This document shows positions 1 through 6,704 of a stretch of DNA of 8,437 nucleotides, piece after piece. The DNA is from Bryobacterales bacterium (GTDB lineage: Bacteria; Cyanobacteriota; Vampirovibrionia; Obscuribacterales; Obscuribacteraceae). Below the pieces are notes generated by a model. It saw only the letters and a list, made by a program, of their open reading frames with translations, made no database searches and had not been told where the DNA came from. Every line of letters begins with the position of its first letter. Position 1 is the first letter of the stretch. The position numbers were made by a program, and so were the translations under genes. Location of the stretch: NCBI GenBank assembly GCA_903970295.1, contig CAJCHQ010000532.1:1-8437 (forward strand), in the 5' to 3' direction.

Positions 1-89
1 CATTGGCTGTCCTGCTGGAATTTAGCTAGAAGGCTTGCAGTGCCTGCTTCGAGAGCTGACGCCTGTAAAACAACTGGTGGCGCCATCAT
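1..89 (-). CDS. Partial unidentified protein, N-terminal 29 codons, cut by left edge
   Basis: An open frame on the minus strand begins with two consecutive ATG codons (89-87 and 86-84) and runs off the left edge without a stop. The residues start M-M-A-P-P-V-V-L-Q-A-S-A-L-E-A-G. An AGG lies 6 nt upstream of the first ATG, a reasonable ribosome-binding spacing. The gene would begin 33 nt after the DUF488 stop codon on the same strand, so the two could be co-transcribed. The frame is the same as that of the DUF488 gene, so it is open from position 122 onward and a start at GTG 107-105 is also possible. Too little is visible to name a family, and the short length means it could be chance. Confidence 0.42.
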   Translation of the reverse strand, partial: MMAPPVVLQASALEAGTASLLAKFQQDSQ

Positions 90-122
90 ACTATGCCTGA
101 CAACCACCCCAATCGCTGAGTT

Positions 123-509
123 TTAGATCAGGCTGGCACCCCGTTCGAGTAAAAGCTCTTTGAGAATACTGCGATGGCACCTATTCTCGTTTTCGCAGTA
201 GCAACCTAGAGAAAAATTGGTCTGTTTCGACAGAGCGGCTAAAACATCAAGAATTCTGGCCGGTTCAGATGCCATCATTTCAGCTTTAAAATGCCGTTTA
301 AAGCTGGTCCAAGATTTGTCTTCATGCAAGTATTTTGCATCCGCTAACAGCTCTTTGCTCGGTGCGAGGTTCGGAAACCATACGTCGAAGAAGTCTCTTT
401 TGGCATACTCGGACTTGAGGACGCCTCGTGGCGGTCTGCGCACCGTGCCTAAGCGCATCCCTTCATTCGGCAATCTCGGCGAACCCAATCTGATCACAGC
501 GATCGGCAT
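123..509 (-). CDS. DUF488 family protein
   Basis: This encodes 128 residues, a usual length for compact DUF488 (YeaO-like) proteins, whose biochemical role is not established. The N-terminal part reads I-R-L-G-S-P-R, then G-T-V-R-R-P-P-R-G (residues 21-29) and Y-(D/F)-V-W-F-P-N-L-A-P (about 41-50), all typical of the family. The C-terminal signature is C103-Y-C105 followed by C111-H112-R113, the family's conserved Cys/His cluster, which looks able to bind a metal or act as a thiol centre; that role is inferred. There is no signal peptide or membrane segment, so it should be cytoplasmic. I chose ATG 509-507 because the family N-terminus begins right after it; a GGAG lies about 12 nt upstream. 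It is transcribed divergently from the TPR gene at 614, and a possible second gene follows downstream at 89. Confidence 0.85.
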   Translation of the reverse strand: MPIAVIRLGSPRLPNEGMRLGTVRRPPRGVLKSEYAKRDFFDVWFPNLAPSKELLADAKYLHEDKSWTSFKRHFKAEMMASEPARILDVLAALSKQTNFSLGCYCENENRCHRSILKELLLERGASLI

Positions 510-533
510 GACGATTCATTACTCCACAGATCA

Positions 534-598
534 AATATAGCTAGTTTCTGCAACTCCGCACCGAAGCTAAGGCTCAGGTCGAGAAAAAGCTGTATACT
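534..598. promoter_or_regulatory. Divergent intergenic control region with weak -10-like boxes
   Basis: The gap between the divergent DUF488 gene and the TPR gene is 104 nt (510-613). On the minus strand TATATT (539-534) is a -10-like box that would place a transcript start about 15-20 nt before the DUF488 ATG. On the plus strand TATACT (593-598) is a -10-like box whose start point would fall near 605. Neither has a convincing -35 hexamer at 16-18 bp, so these are candidates only. If the plus-strand box is used, the TPR gene would more likely be translated from ATG 632 or 647 than from ATG 614. Confidence 0.2.
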
Positions 599-613
599 CC
601 CAGACCGGATAAG

Positions 614-1567
614 ATGCCGCTCAGACAATCAATGCCGCAAAACCTAATGTCTAACGAACTCAGAACCAAGAATGGTTCGACAATGCTCCTGATGGTCCTG
701 ACAGTCCTAACGGCCACACTGGCATTGCCAGCGCCAAAAGTGTTTGCAGGTCGTCGACCACCAGCTTTAGACAAATTCGAAAATCTCGAGGGCGAACACG
801 CGGCTCGTTCGATGAAACAACTCGACCAAGACATTACGCTGCATCCGACCGACGCCAATGGCTACATACGCCGCGGAGCCGCATGGATGCTAGATGGTGA
901 CTTTGAAAATGCCCAGCGAGACTTTTCTCAAGCTTTAAAAATTGATCCACATTCAGCCCAAGCCCATATCGGACTGAGCCGAGTCGCCACTGCAGAACGC
1001 AAATGGGATGTGACATTCGCAGAACTCAACAGAGCCCAGGAATTAGGCTCGCCAGAAACAATTCTCAATGTCTTAAACGAATCGGCGTTTTTGCACAGAG
1101 AGTTGAAGCAATACGACATAGCACTCAAACAATACACGACTGTACTCAATGCCAAAGCGCTTTCTCAGTCGAAAAGATGCATGGCTTTGTTTCAGAGAGG
1201 CGAAACCTTCTCGCGATCGGGAAAAAACGAGGCTGGATTAAAGGACTACAATCAAGCGCTAAAGCTCGAACCAGCTATGATCGAGGCTCGCATTGGACGG
1301 GCGATAGTTTATGCTAAATTGAATAAATTGCCCGAGTCCCTTGCTGATTGCACGTTCGTCATCGAGCAAGAGCGCAAAAAATTTCCCGCTCAGATGGCCG
1401 GGGGCCTGCAGTCACACTTATCGAGAATGTACAAACAGCGAGCTAATGTGTACGAACGGATGGGTAAGCACGACCTGGCAGTCGCAGACCTGCGATCGGT
1501 TCAGCTTTACGATCGTCAAACTTTAGATGCGATGCCATTCCGACCGATCCCGATTGAACAACGTTAA
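614..1567 (+). CDS. Exported TPR-repeat protein
   Basis: The longest frame gives 317 residues. A hydrophobic stretch at about residues 24-40 (M-L-L-M-V-L-T-V-L), preceded by basic residues, ends in K-V-F-A before G46, a good signal peptidase I site. The protein is therefore probably exported to the periplasm or cell surface. The rest is a chain of tetratricopeptide repeats at about 80-113, 114-147 (degenerate), 152-185, 190-221, 223-253 and 270-303. The clearest have Y-x-x-R-G-A-A-W, G-D-F-E-N-A and A-L-K-I-D-P (first repeat) and the similar A-L-K-L-E-P. TPR proteins act as protein-binding scaffolds; the partner is unknown. The start is uncertain: ATG 614, 632 and 647 are all in frame with poor ribosome-binding sites. 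ATG 647 would give the most typical signal peptide length (about 34 residues). The gene ends 37 nt before the SNF2 gene with no terminator between, so the two may share a transcript. Confidence 0.85.
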   Translation: MPLRQSMPQNLMSNELRTKNGSTMLLMVLTVLTATLALPAPKVFAGRRPPALDKFENLEGEHAARSMKQLDQDITLHPTDANGYIRRGAAWMLDGDFENAQRDFSQALKIDPHSAQAHIGLSRVATAERKWDVTFAELNRAQELGSPETILNVLNESAFLHRELKQYDIALKQYTTVLNAKALSQSKRCMALFQRGETFSRSGKNEAGLKDYNQALKLEPAMIEARIGRAIVYAKLNKLPESLADCTFVIEQERKKFPAQMAGGLQSHLSRMYKQRANVYERMGKHDLAVADLRSVQLYDRQTLDAMPFRPIPIEQR

Positions 1568-1604
1568 CTTTGGATTTCGCGCTTAATTACTGACGTCGAA
1601 TAAA

Positions 1605-4600
1605 ATGATCATTCTCCATGCCAGTATTTTGCACGACACCACGGTCTTGTGGGCAGAAGAAGAACTCGAAAGTCCGGTCTCAAACAAACACACCTCGCTC
1701 TCCAAACGCATACAGAGCAATTTAAGACATCCTTATGCTGCCAGTTTTAAGCGATTGCAGGAGGTGATGTCTGCGGCGAACAAAGACAGTGCATCGGCAC
1801 TTATTTGGTTACCGACGATCGCTGGAAAGCCGCTACCATCGAGGGCCATGTTGAGTTCTATAGTTTCAGAGTCCGATCAAACTCCTGCTCTGCAACCATG
1901 GAGCGTTGACATTTTGCCCGTGCGAGCGCGCTCTTTGAGTGACCTGCTTGCTTCCGCGCAAAGCAAACATGTCCTTTTGCCAGGAATTTTACTGTCGGAC
2001 GAATTCCGATTCTTGTCTCTGCTACTCGATTTCGCTAATTCGCTGATTGTGAGAGAGCAATATTTGCCCGACATGACTGAGCAAGACGGTGCGTACTTTG
2101 CTAAATGGCGGCCAATACACCGCAAAGAAGACAAGTCACGGCTGAGCGAGCTGGCCAGCTTGCTACCGCCTGTGCTGGGCACGATGCAGTCACTTTCTAT
2201 ACCTGCATCGACACAGCCCAAACTGCAGCCTCTTGACCTAATTGCGTCATGCCTGGCCGGCTACTTAGACGATCTGGTGCGCCAATCTATTGCCGCACCA
2301 AGTCGGAAAAATGTGGCAATCAATCGGCTCACAAAAATACCAAAACAAGACCAGCAACACGACAGCGTTCATGACTGCTGGATTCACGCTTTGAAATCGC
2401 AGTCCGGATTAATGAACTTCGACCACAGTCAAGTGTCTGCTTTTGCCAGTCAATTAACTGATTGGCAAAAACCAATCACTGCAATAGAAGCATTGCCGTT
2501 TCGCCTATGTTTTCGATTGGACGAACCTGCCTTAGACGAATTTGAAACAACCAAAGAAGCCTCAACCAATTGGAATGTCACGTACTTTTTACAGGATTTG
2601 CAGGATCAGAGCCTCTTAATCCCCGCCCATGAAGCCTGGAGGTCCGCAAAACAAAGCACTCGTACCTGCTCGGCAGGAAATCGCTTCACACCGCGTGAGT
2701 ATTTGCTTCTGTCACTTGGACAAGCCTCTGGTCTTTCCGCAAAGGTGGCGGATAGTCTGCGCACAAATTGCCCTGAAGGATTTTCACTAGATAGTAACGG
2801 TGCCTTCGAATTTCTATCGGAAAAGGCGGCGGCGCTCGAGCAAGCCGGATTTGGTGTGATGCTGCCGTCCTGGTGGTCGAAGGGTAATACGAAATCACGC
2901 CTGAAAGTTTCGGCTTCGGTCAAAAGTCCGACACTCAAGGCGATGTCCGGATTAACGATGGAGAGGCTCGTGGAGTTCGACTGGAAAGTTGCTCTGGGCG
3001 ATGTGCCACTGTCGTTGGCACAGCTGACTGCAATCGCTGAAATGAAAGCACCGTTGGTGAATATTCGCGGACAATGGGTTCACGTCAGTGCAGACGATAT
3101 CCAAGCCGCGATCGACTTTTTGAAGCGAAAAGCGAGTAGTTCAGCCAGTATTCACGATCTAGTTCAGTATTCACTGGGAGCCAAATCGCCTTTTGCATCA
3201 GGTCAACCGATCACAGTTGAAGCCACGGGATGGATCGGGGAATTGCTCAAGCAGCTGGAAGAGCCAGCGAAAATCAAAGCCATCCCGATGCCCGAGGGCT
3301 TCACCGGTCAGTTGCGTCCTTACCAGCAGCGTGGCTTTGCTTGGCTTTCATTTCTCGGAAGATGGGGGTTAGGCGCCTGCCTGGCCGATGACATGGGTCT
3401 AGGCAAGACTGTGCAAACACTGGCCTTGATTCAGGAACAACGAATGCAGGGTGAGCAAAAACCTGTCCTGCTCGTCTGCCCAACTTCAGTCGTCAACAAT
3501 TGGCGAAAGGAAGCTCATCGCTTTACACCAGATCTTTCGCTCCTCATTCATCATGGTGGCACTCGACTCAAAGCCGATAAATTCAGAGAAGAAGTAAATC
3601 ATCATGCGCTTGTGATCTCCAGTTATTCGCTTCTTCATAGAGATTTCGATCATTTGAAAGAAATCGAGTGGGCTGGATTGATTCTCGATGAAGCACAAAA
3701 TATAAAAAATTCCGGGACTAAGCAAGCTCTGGCAGCAAGGCAGCTAAGCAGCCGTTACCGAGTGGCTCTAACCGGAACGCCGGTGGAAAACAGCGTTGGC
3801 GATCTGTGGTCGATAATGGAATTTCTCAACCCGGGACTGCTCGGCAATCAGAATGCCTTCCGCAAAAATTTCTTCTATCCAATTCAGGTGCAACGCGATC
3901 AAGAGAGTCAGGAGCGTTTAAAAAGAATCACCCAGCCATTTGTTCTGCGTCGATTGAAAACTGATAAATCAATTATCGGCGATCTACCCGAAAAACAAGA
4001 GATGAATGTCTATTGCTCGTTAACGAAAGAGCAAGTTACGCTTTACAGCGCGGTGCTCAAAGATCTGGAAAATAAGCTCAAGCAATCGGAAGGAATTCAG
4101 CGAAAGGGTTTGATTCTAGCGACGCTGGCTAAACTCAAACAAGTTTGCAACCATCCGGCTCATTTTTTGGCTGATAATTCCGCTCTGGAAGCCCGGTCCG
4201 GAAAGCTCGATCGCTTGCTTGAGATGCTGGAAGAAGTATTAGCCGCCGGCGAAAAAGCGCTCATTTTTACCCAGTTCGTAGAAATGGGAGAATTGATTAA
4301 GCAACACATAGAGAATAACTTGGGCGAAGAAGTACTTTTCCTGCACGGAGGCATCAATAAAAACAAACGAGACAAAATGGTCGATCGGTTTCAACACGCA
4401 ACTTCGACGGACGCTTTGACCAACTCATCTCAAGCAACTGCAACTGACACTGGACCTTCGATATTTGTGCTCTCGCTGAAGGCGGGCGGCACAGGTCTGA
4501 ATTTGACCGCGGCGAATCATGTCTTCCATTTCGACCGCTGGTGGAATCCGGCTGTGGAAAATCAAGCGAGCGATCGCGCTTTTAGAATCGGTCAAAGGAA

Positions 4601-4784
4601 GAATGTTCAAGTATGGAAATTCATTTGTGCTGGAACCCTCGAAGAAAAAATTGATGAAATGATTGAATCAAAGCGTCAGCTCGCCGAGGGCGTTATCGGA
4701 ACAGGCGAAGGCTGGCTCACGGAGCTTTCCAACACTGAGCTGAAAAAGGTTTTCGCACTTACGCAGGAGGCTCGGGCAGACTGA
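1605..4784 (+). CDS. SWI2/SNF2-family DEAD/DEAH-box helicase-like ATPase
   Basis: A 1059-residue SF2 ATPase of the bacterial SNF2 type. Such enzymes use ATP to translocate along double-stranded DNA and remodel DNA-protein complexes; this one should be cytoplasmic and DNA-bound. The motifs are complete: L-R-P-Y-Q-Q (570-575); Walker A D-D-M-G-L-G-K-T (595-602, K601); motif Ia P-T-S-V-V-N-N-W (626-633); Walker B D-E-A-Q (695-698); motif III L-T-G-T-P (722-726); motif IV I-F-T-Q-F (887-891); motif V A-G-G-T-G-L-N (960-966); the SNF2 mark D-R-W-W-N-P (977-982); and motif VI Q-A-S-D-R-A-F-R-I-G-Q (987-997), with arginine fingers R991 and R994. Residues about 430-530 fit the bacterial SNF2-associated domain (PF12419/DUF3670 type); residues 1-430 are divergent. 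The start fits the family, whose N-terminus reads like M-I-x-L-H-A...L-W-A-E-E, although no Shine-Dalgarno is evident. Residues about 931-951 are a Ser/Thr-rich insertion before motif V. The stop overlaps the ATG of the SWIM gene. It resembles mycobacterial HelZ-like proteins, but I do not assign a symbol. Confidence 0.95.
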   Translation: MIILHASILHDTTVLWAEEELESPVSNKHTSLSKRIQSNLRHPYAASFKRLQEVMSAANKDSASALIWLPTIAGKPLPSRAMLSSIVSESDQTPALQPWSVDILPVRARSLSDLLASAQSKHVLLPGILLSDEFRFLSLLLDFANSLIVREQYLPDMTEQDGAYFAKWRPIHRKEDKSRLSELASLLPPVLGTMQSLSIPASTQPKLQPLDLIASCLAGYLDDLVRQSIAAPSRKNVAINRLTKIPKQDQQHDSVHDCWIHALKSQSGLMNFDHSQVSAFASQLTDWQKPITAIEALPFRLCFRLDEPALDEFETTKEASTNWNVTYFLQDLQDQSLLIPAHEAWRSAKQSTRTCSAGNRFTPREYLLLSLGQASGLSAKVADSLRTNCPEGFSLDSNGAFEFLSEKAAALEQAGFGVMLPSWWSKGNTKSRLKVSASVKSPTLKAMSGLTMERLVEFDWKVALGDVPLSLAQLTAIAEMKAPLVNIRGQWVHVSADDIQAAIDFLKRKASSSASIHDLVQYSLGAKSPFASGQPITVEATGWIGELLKQLEEPAKIKAIPMPEGFTGQLRPYQQRGFAWLSFLGRWGLGACLADDMGLGKTVQTLALIQEQRMQGEQKPVLLVCPTSVVNNWRKEAHRFTPDLSLLIHHGGTRLKADKFREEVNHHALVISSYSLLHRDFDHLKEIEWAGLILDEAQNIKNSGTKQALAARQLSSRYRVALTGTPVENSVGDLWSIMEFLNPGLLGNQNAFRKNFFYPIQVQRDQESQERLKRITQPFVLRRLKTDKSIIGDLPEKQEMNVYCSLTKEQVTLYSAVLKDLENKLKQSEGIQRKGLILATLAKLKQVCNHPAHFLADNSALEARSGKLDRLLEMLEEVLAAGEKALIFTQFVEMGELIKQHIENNLGEEVLFLHGGINKNKRDKMVDRFQHATSTDALTNSSQATATDTGPSIFVLSLKAGGTGLNLTAANHVFHFDRWWNPAVENQASDRAFRIGQRKNVQVWKFICAGTLEEKIDEMIESKRQLAEGVIGTGEGWLTELSNTELKKVFALTQEARAD
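4765..4770 (+). promoter_or_regulatory. Ribosome binding site for the SWIM gene, inside the SNF2 gene
   Basis: AGGAGG, a perfect Shine-Dalgarno core, lies within the last codons of the SNF2 gene. It is 13 nt before ATG 4784, slightly longer than ideal. With the 1-nt TGATG overlap, this suggests that ribosomes ending SNF2 translation re-initiate on the SWIM gene. Confidence 0.55.
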
Positions 4785-5683
4785 TGGGCAGATTCGAAGA
4801 TTATCATCGCTCAGCTCCTCGCACTACTCGCGGTGGCATCAAAGCACAATCATCTCGTGGTACATTTGGCAAGAGCTGGTGGGCACGTCGCTGGATCTCG
4901 GTTCTGGAAAGTTTTGACATTGGCGAACGTCTCACTCGCGGGAAGTCTTACGCGCGAAAGGGACAAGTTTTGTCCGTAGATATTCAGGAAGGGCACGTCA
5001 GAGCTTCCGTGCAAGGTTCACGAGCCAAGCCATATGATGTTAAAATTAGCGTCACGCAAATCCCTCTACCAGAATGGCAAAAGCTCTCTCGCACAGCTTT
5101 TACGCAAGCAATCATCGCCGCCAAATTATTGGCTGGAGAGATGCCAGAAGACGTAGAAACGCATTTCACCGCCAATTCAATTTCGTTGTTTCCGGCCAGA
5201 TATGATGACCTCGAGACTGAGTGCTCCTGTCCAGATTTTTCGAATCCATGCAAGCACATCGCCGCCGTATACTATTTACTTGGTGAAGAATTCGACCGCG
5301 ATCCATTTCTTGTCTTTCGCCTGCGCGGCATGAGCAAAGACAACTTGCTCGAACTAATCGCAAAAGCGACCGATGAACTCGAACACATAGACGATGCGAG
5401 CTTGCGTGCGGCCTCAAGTGAAGCGCTTACGAAGACCGCTAATCCTTCAGAAACATTAGCTGGGTCGATCTCAATTGATGCGAAAGATTATTGGAAGGTG
5501 ACGGTGCCCGATCAGCTACAGAGTAGTTCAGGAAAGATTCCGACAGTGCATGCGAGTCTGCCTAAGAGATTGGGCAATTTTCCTTTCTGGCGAGGCAGCG
5601 AAAATTTATTTGAGGCACTGGAAGAAATTTATCGACGCGCCGCGGACAATGCCCAAGAAATGTTAGCCGAGCGAGATTTTTAA
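4784..5683 (+). CDS. SWIM zinc-finger protein (SNF2 partner)
   Basis: A 299-residue protein with a SWIM zinc-chelating motif, C147-x-C149-x6-C156-x-H158 (C-S-C-P-D-F-S-N-P-C-K-H). SWIM domains bind zinc and are thought to mediate DNA or protein contacts. The N-terminal part, with G-K-S-W-W-A-R-R-W (29-37), L-E-S-F (41-44) and R-G-K-S-Y-A-R-K-G-Q-V (52-62), is the usual lead-in of bacterial SWIM proteins encoded beside SNF2 ATPases. The ATG overlaps the SNF2 stop by one base, so the two products are almost certainly made together and probably form one complex; this is inferred from the arrangement and known family linkage. The region after the finger (about 165-299) has an acidic helical part around 185-205 and a C-terminal F-P-F-W-R-G (266-271) often seen in these proteins. 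There is no signal peptide. It ends convergently to the nuclease gene. Confidence 0.93.
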   Translation: MGRFEDYHRSAPRTTRGGIKAQSSRGTFGKSWWARRWISVLESFDIGERLTRGKSYARKGQVLSVDIQEGHVRASVQGSRAKPYDVKISVTQIPLPEWQKLSRTAFTQAIIAAKLLAGEMPEDVETHFTANSISLFPARYDDLETECSCPDFSNPCKHIAAVYYLLGEEFDRDPFLVFRLRGMSKDNLLELIAKATDELEHIDDASLRAASSEALTKTANPSETLAGSISIDAKDYWKVTVPDQLQSSSGKIPTVHASLPKRLGNFPFWRGSENLFEALEEIYRRAADNAQEMLAERDF

Positions 5684-5747
5684 TTCAGAACGGGCGAGCG
5701 ACGACATATATCACAGGCTGATTACGCTCGGATACCTCCGCCTGAAT
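5683..5747. repeat. Nested inverted repeat in the convergent intergenic gap
   Basis: ATTCAG (5683-5688) pairs with CTGAAT (5742-5747). Inside it, CGAGCG (5695-5700) pairs with CGCTCG (5725-5730), with a 24-nt central loop. A small CGGA/TCCG hairpin (5729-5740) competes with it. There is no T-tract on either strand, so it is not a standard intrinsic terminator. It sits where transcripts from the SWIM gene and from the nuclease gene converge, and could fold to limit read-through or stabilise 3' ends; that role is speculative. Nothing else is evident in the 116-nt gap 5684-5799. Confidence 0.3.
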
Positions 5748-5799
5748 CTCTCTATGCACCGGCGTGAGACCATATGTCCAGAAGCGGATCGGTTTAGAA

Positions 5800-6699
5800 T
5801 TAGATCGACTCACCGTGCTCAACGTTTATTTTCGAGAATACGACGTCAGCCCGACGAACAACATCTTTAGCTTTAATCCGTGCGCAGACAGGCTCCAGCG
5901 TCAGATCAGGTCCTTGCCAGCGCAAGTCGTCGACGGTGTCAAAGACAGGCACGTCCAGTCTTAGTGTAGCGAGTACTCGATAAAGCATTGCCTCATCCCA
6001 AGCGCCGAAGAGTGTAGCGGCGAGTTTGCTGGCATTGCGAATCGACGGCAGCCACGCCTTGGCATCTTTCGGAATATGTTCGAGATGGCGGTATGGAGCT
6101 AGCACAGAAGCAGCAGCCTTGGCGCCCCAGCCAGCCAAACCGGGATAACCATCTGCGGTATCACCGACTAAAGCCAGATAATCCGGAATCGATTCCGGGG
6201 CGACGCCGAATTTTTCAATTACACCGGCCTCGTCACGAGTAATCTCGCGCCTGCGATCGAGCTGCACCACGCGGGTGCCGACTACACACTGACTGAGATC
6301 TTTATCGGGAGTGCAGATAATCACTTTGCCGACCCGCTGATCCTGGGCTGACTTGGCCGCCGCTGCTGCCAGCGCGTCATCGGCTTCGAATTCGACCATC
6401 GGCCAAACAAATACACCCAACGCCGATAAAGCCTCTTCCAAAAGAGGAAATTGCGACATCAATTCCGGCGGCACACCATCGCCGGTCTTATAAAAGGGAT
6501 AGAGTTCATTGCGAAAGGATTCAATCACATGATCCGTTGCCACGCCGACGTGCGTCGTACCGCGCTCGAGCATAGACAACACTGACCGGACGACACCTTT
6601 GACGGCGGCAATTTCTTGACCATCGGCGTTTGTTTCCGGCGGCACAGCAAAAAAGTGCCGGAACAATTCATAAGTTCCGTCTATCAGGTAAACATCCAC
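5800..6699 (-). CDS. Stand-alone 5'-3' exonuclease (FEN / PolA N-terminal type)
   Basis: A 299-residue nuclease matching the 5' nuclease domain of DNA polymerase I without a polymerase part. Such enzymes are metal-dependent and cut 5' flaps and RNA primers during repair and replication. The acidic metal-binding residues are visible: D7 (L-I-D-G-T-Y), D57 (V-A-T-D), E105/D107/D108 (E-A-D-D-A), D132/D134 (P-D-K-D-L) and D180/D183 (V-G-D-T-A-D-G). The helix-hairpin-helix DNA-binding turn follows as P-G-L-A-G-W-G-A-K-A-A (186-196). It differs from PolA in having Y-K-T-G-D-G-V where PolA has a conserved Arg, and G-D-T-A-D-G-Y-P-G in place of G-D-x-x-D-N-I-P-G. This points to a separate stand-alone subclass. 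The start is GTG 6699-6697, chosen because the family N-terminus (x-D-V-Y-L-I-D-G-T-Y-E-L-F-R) begins exactly there. It lies 5 nt after the TPR gene's stop, so it is in that operon and probably translationally coupled; no strong ribosome-binding site is seen. Confidence 0.92.
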   Translation of the reverse strand: MDVYLIDGTYELFRHFFAVPPETNADGQEIAAVKGVVRSVLSMLERGTTHVGVATDHVIESFRNELYPFYKTGDGVPPELMSQFPLLEEALSALGVFVWPMVEFEADDALAAAAAKSAQDQRVGKVIICTPDKDLSQCVVGTRVVQLDRRREITRDEAGVIEKFGVAPESIPDYLALVGDTADGYPGLAGWGAKAAASVLAPYRHLEHIPKDAKAWLPSIRNASKLAATLFGAWDEAMLYRVLATLRLDVPVFDTVDDLRWQGPDLTLEPVCARIKAKDVVRRADVVFSKINVEHGESI

Positions 6700-6704
6700 T
6701 GCCG

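Noticed and set aside
217..540. 107-codon plus-strand open frame
   Set aside because: It is antisense to the DUF488 gene, which has clear family motifs; the plus-strand product shows no recognisable domain.
1605..5683. SNF2-SWIM pair as a new anti-phage defence system
   Set aside because: No nuclease, protease or other effector domain is in the operon and no defence genes lie nearby; the pair is widespread and more simply read as DNA maintenance machinery.
5684..5799. Intrinsic terminator between the convergent genes
   Set aside because: Inverted repeats are present but neither strand has a T-tract after a compact GC-rich stem.
5764..5964. 66-codon plus-strand open frame at the convergent junction
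   Set aside because: Most of it is antisense to the C-terminal part of the nuclease gene, and it has no good ribosome-binding site or family features.
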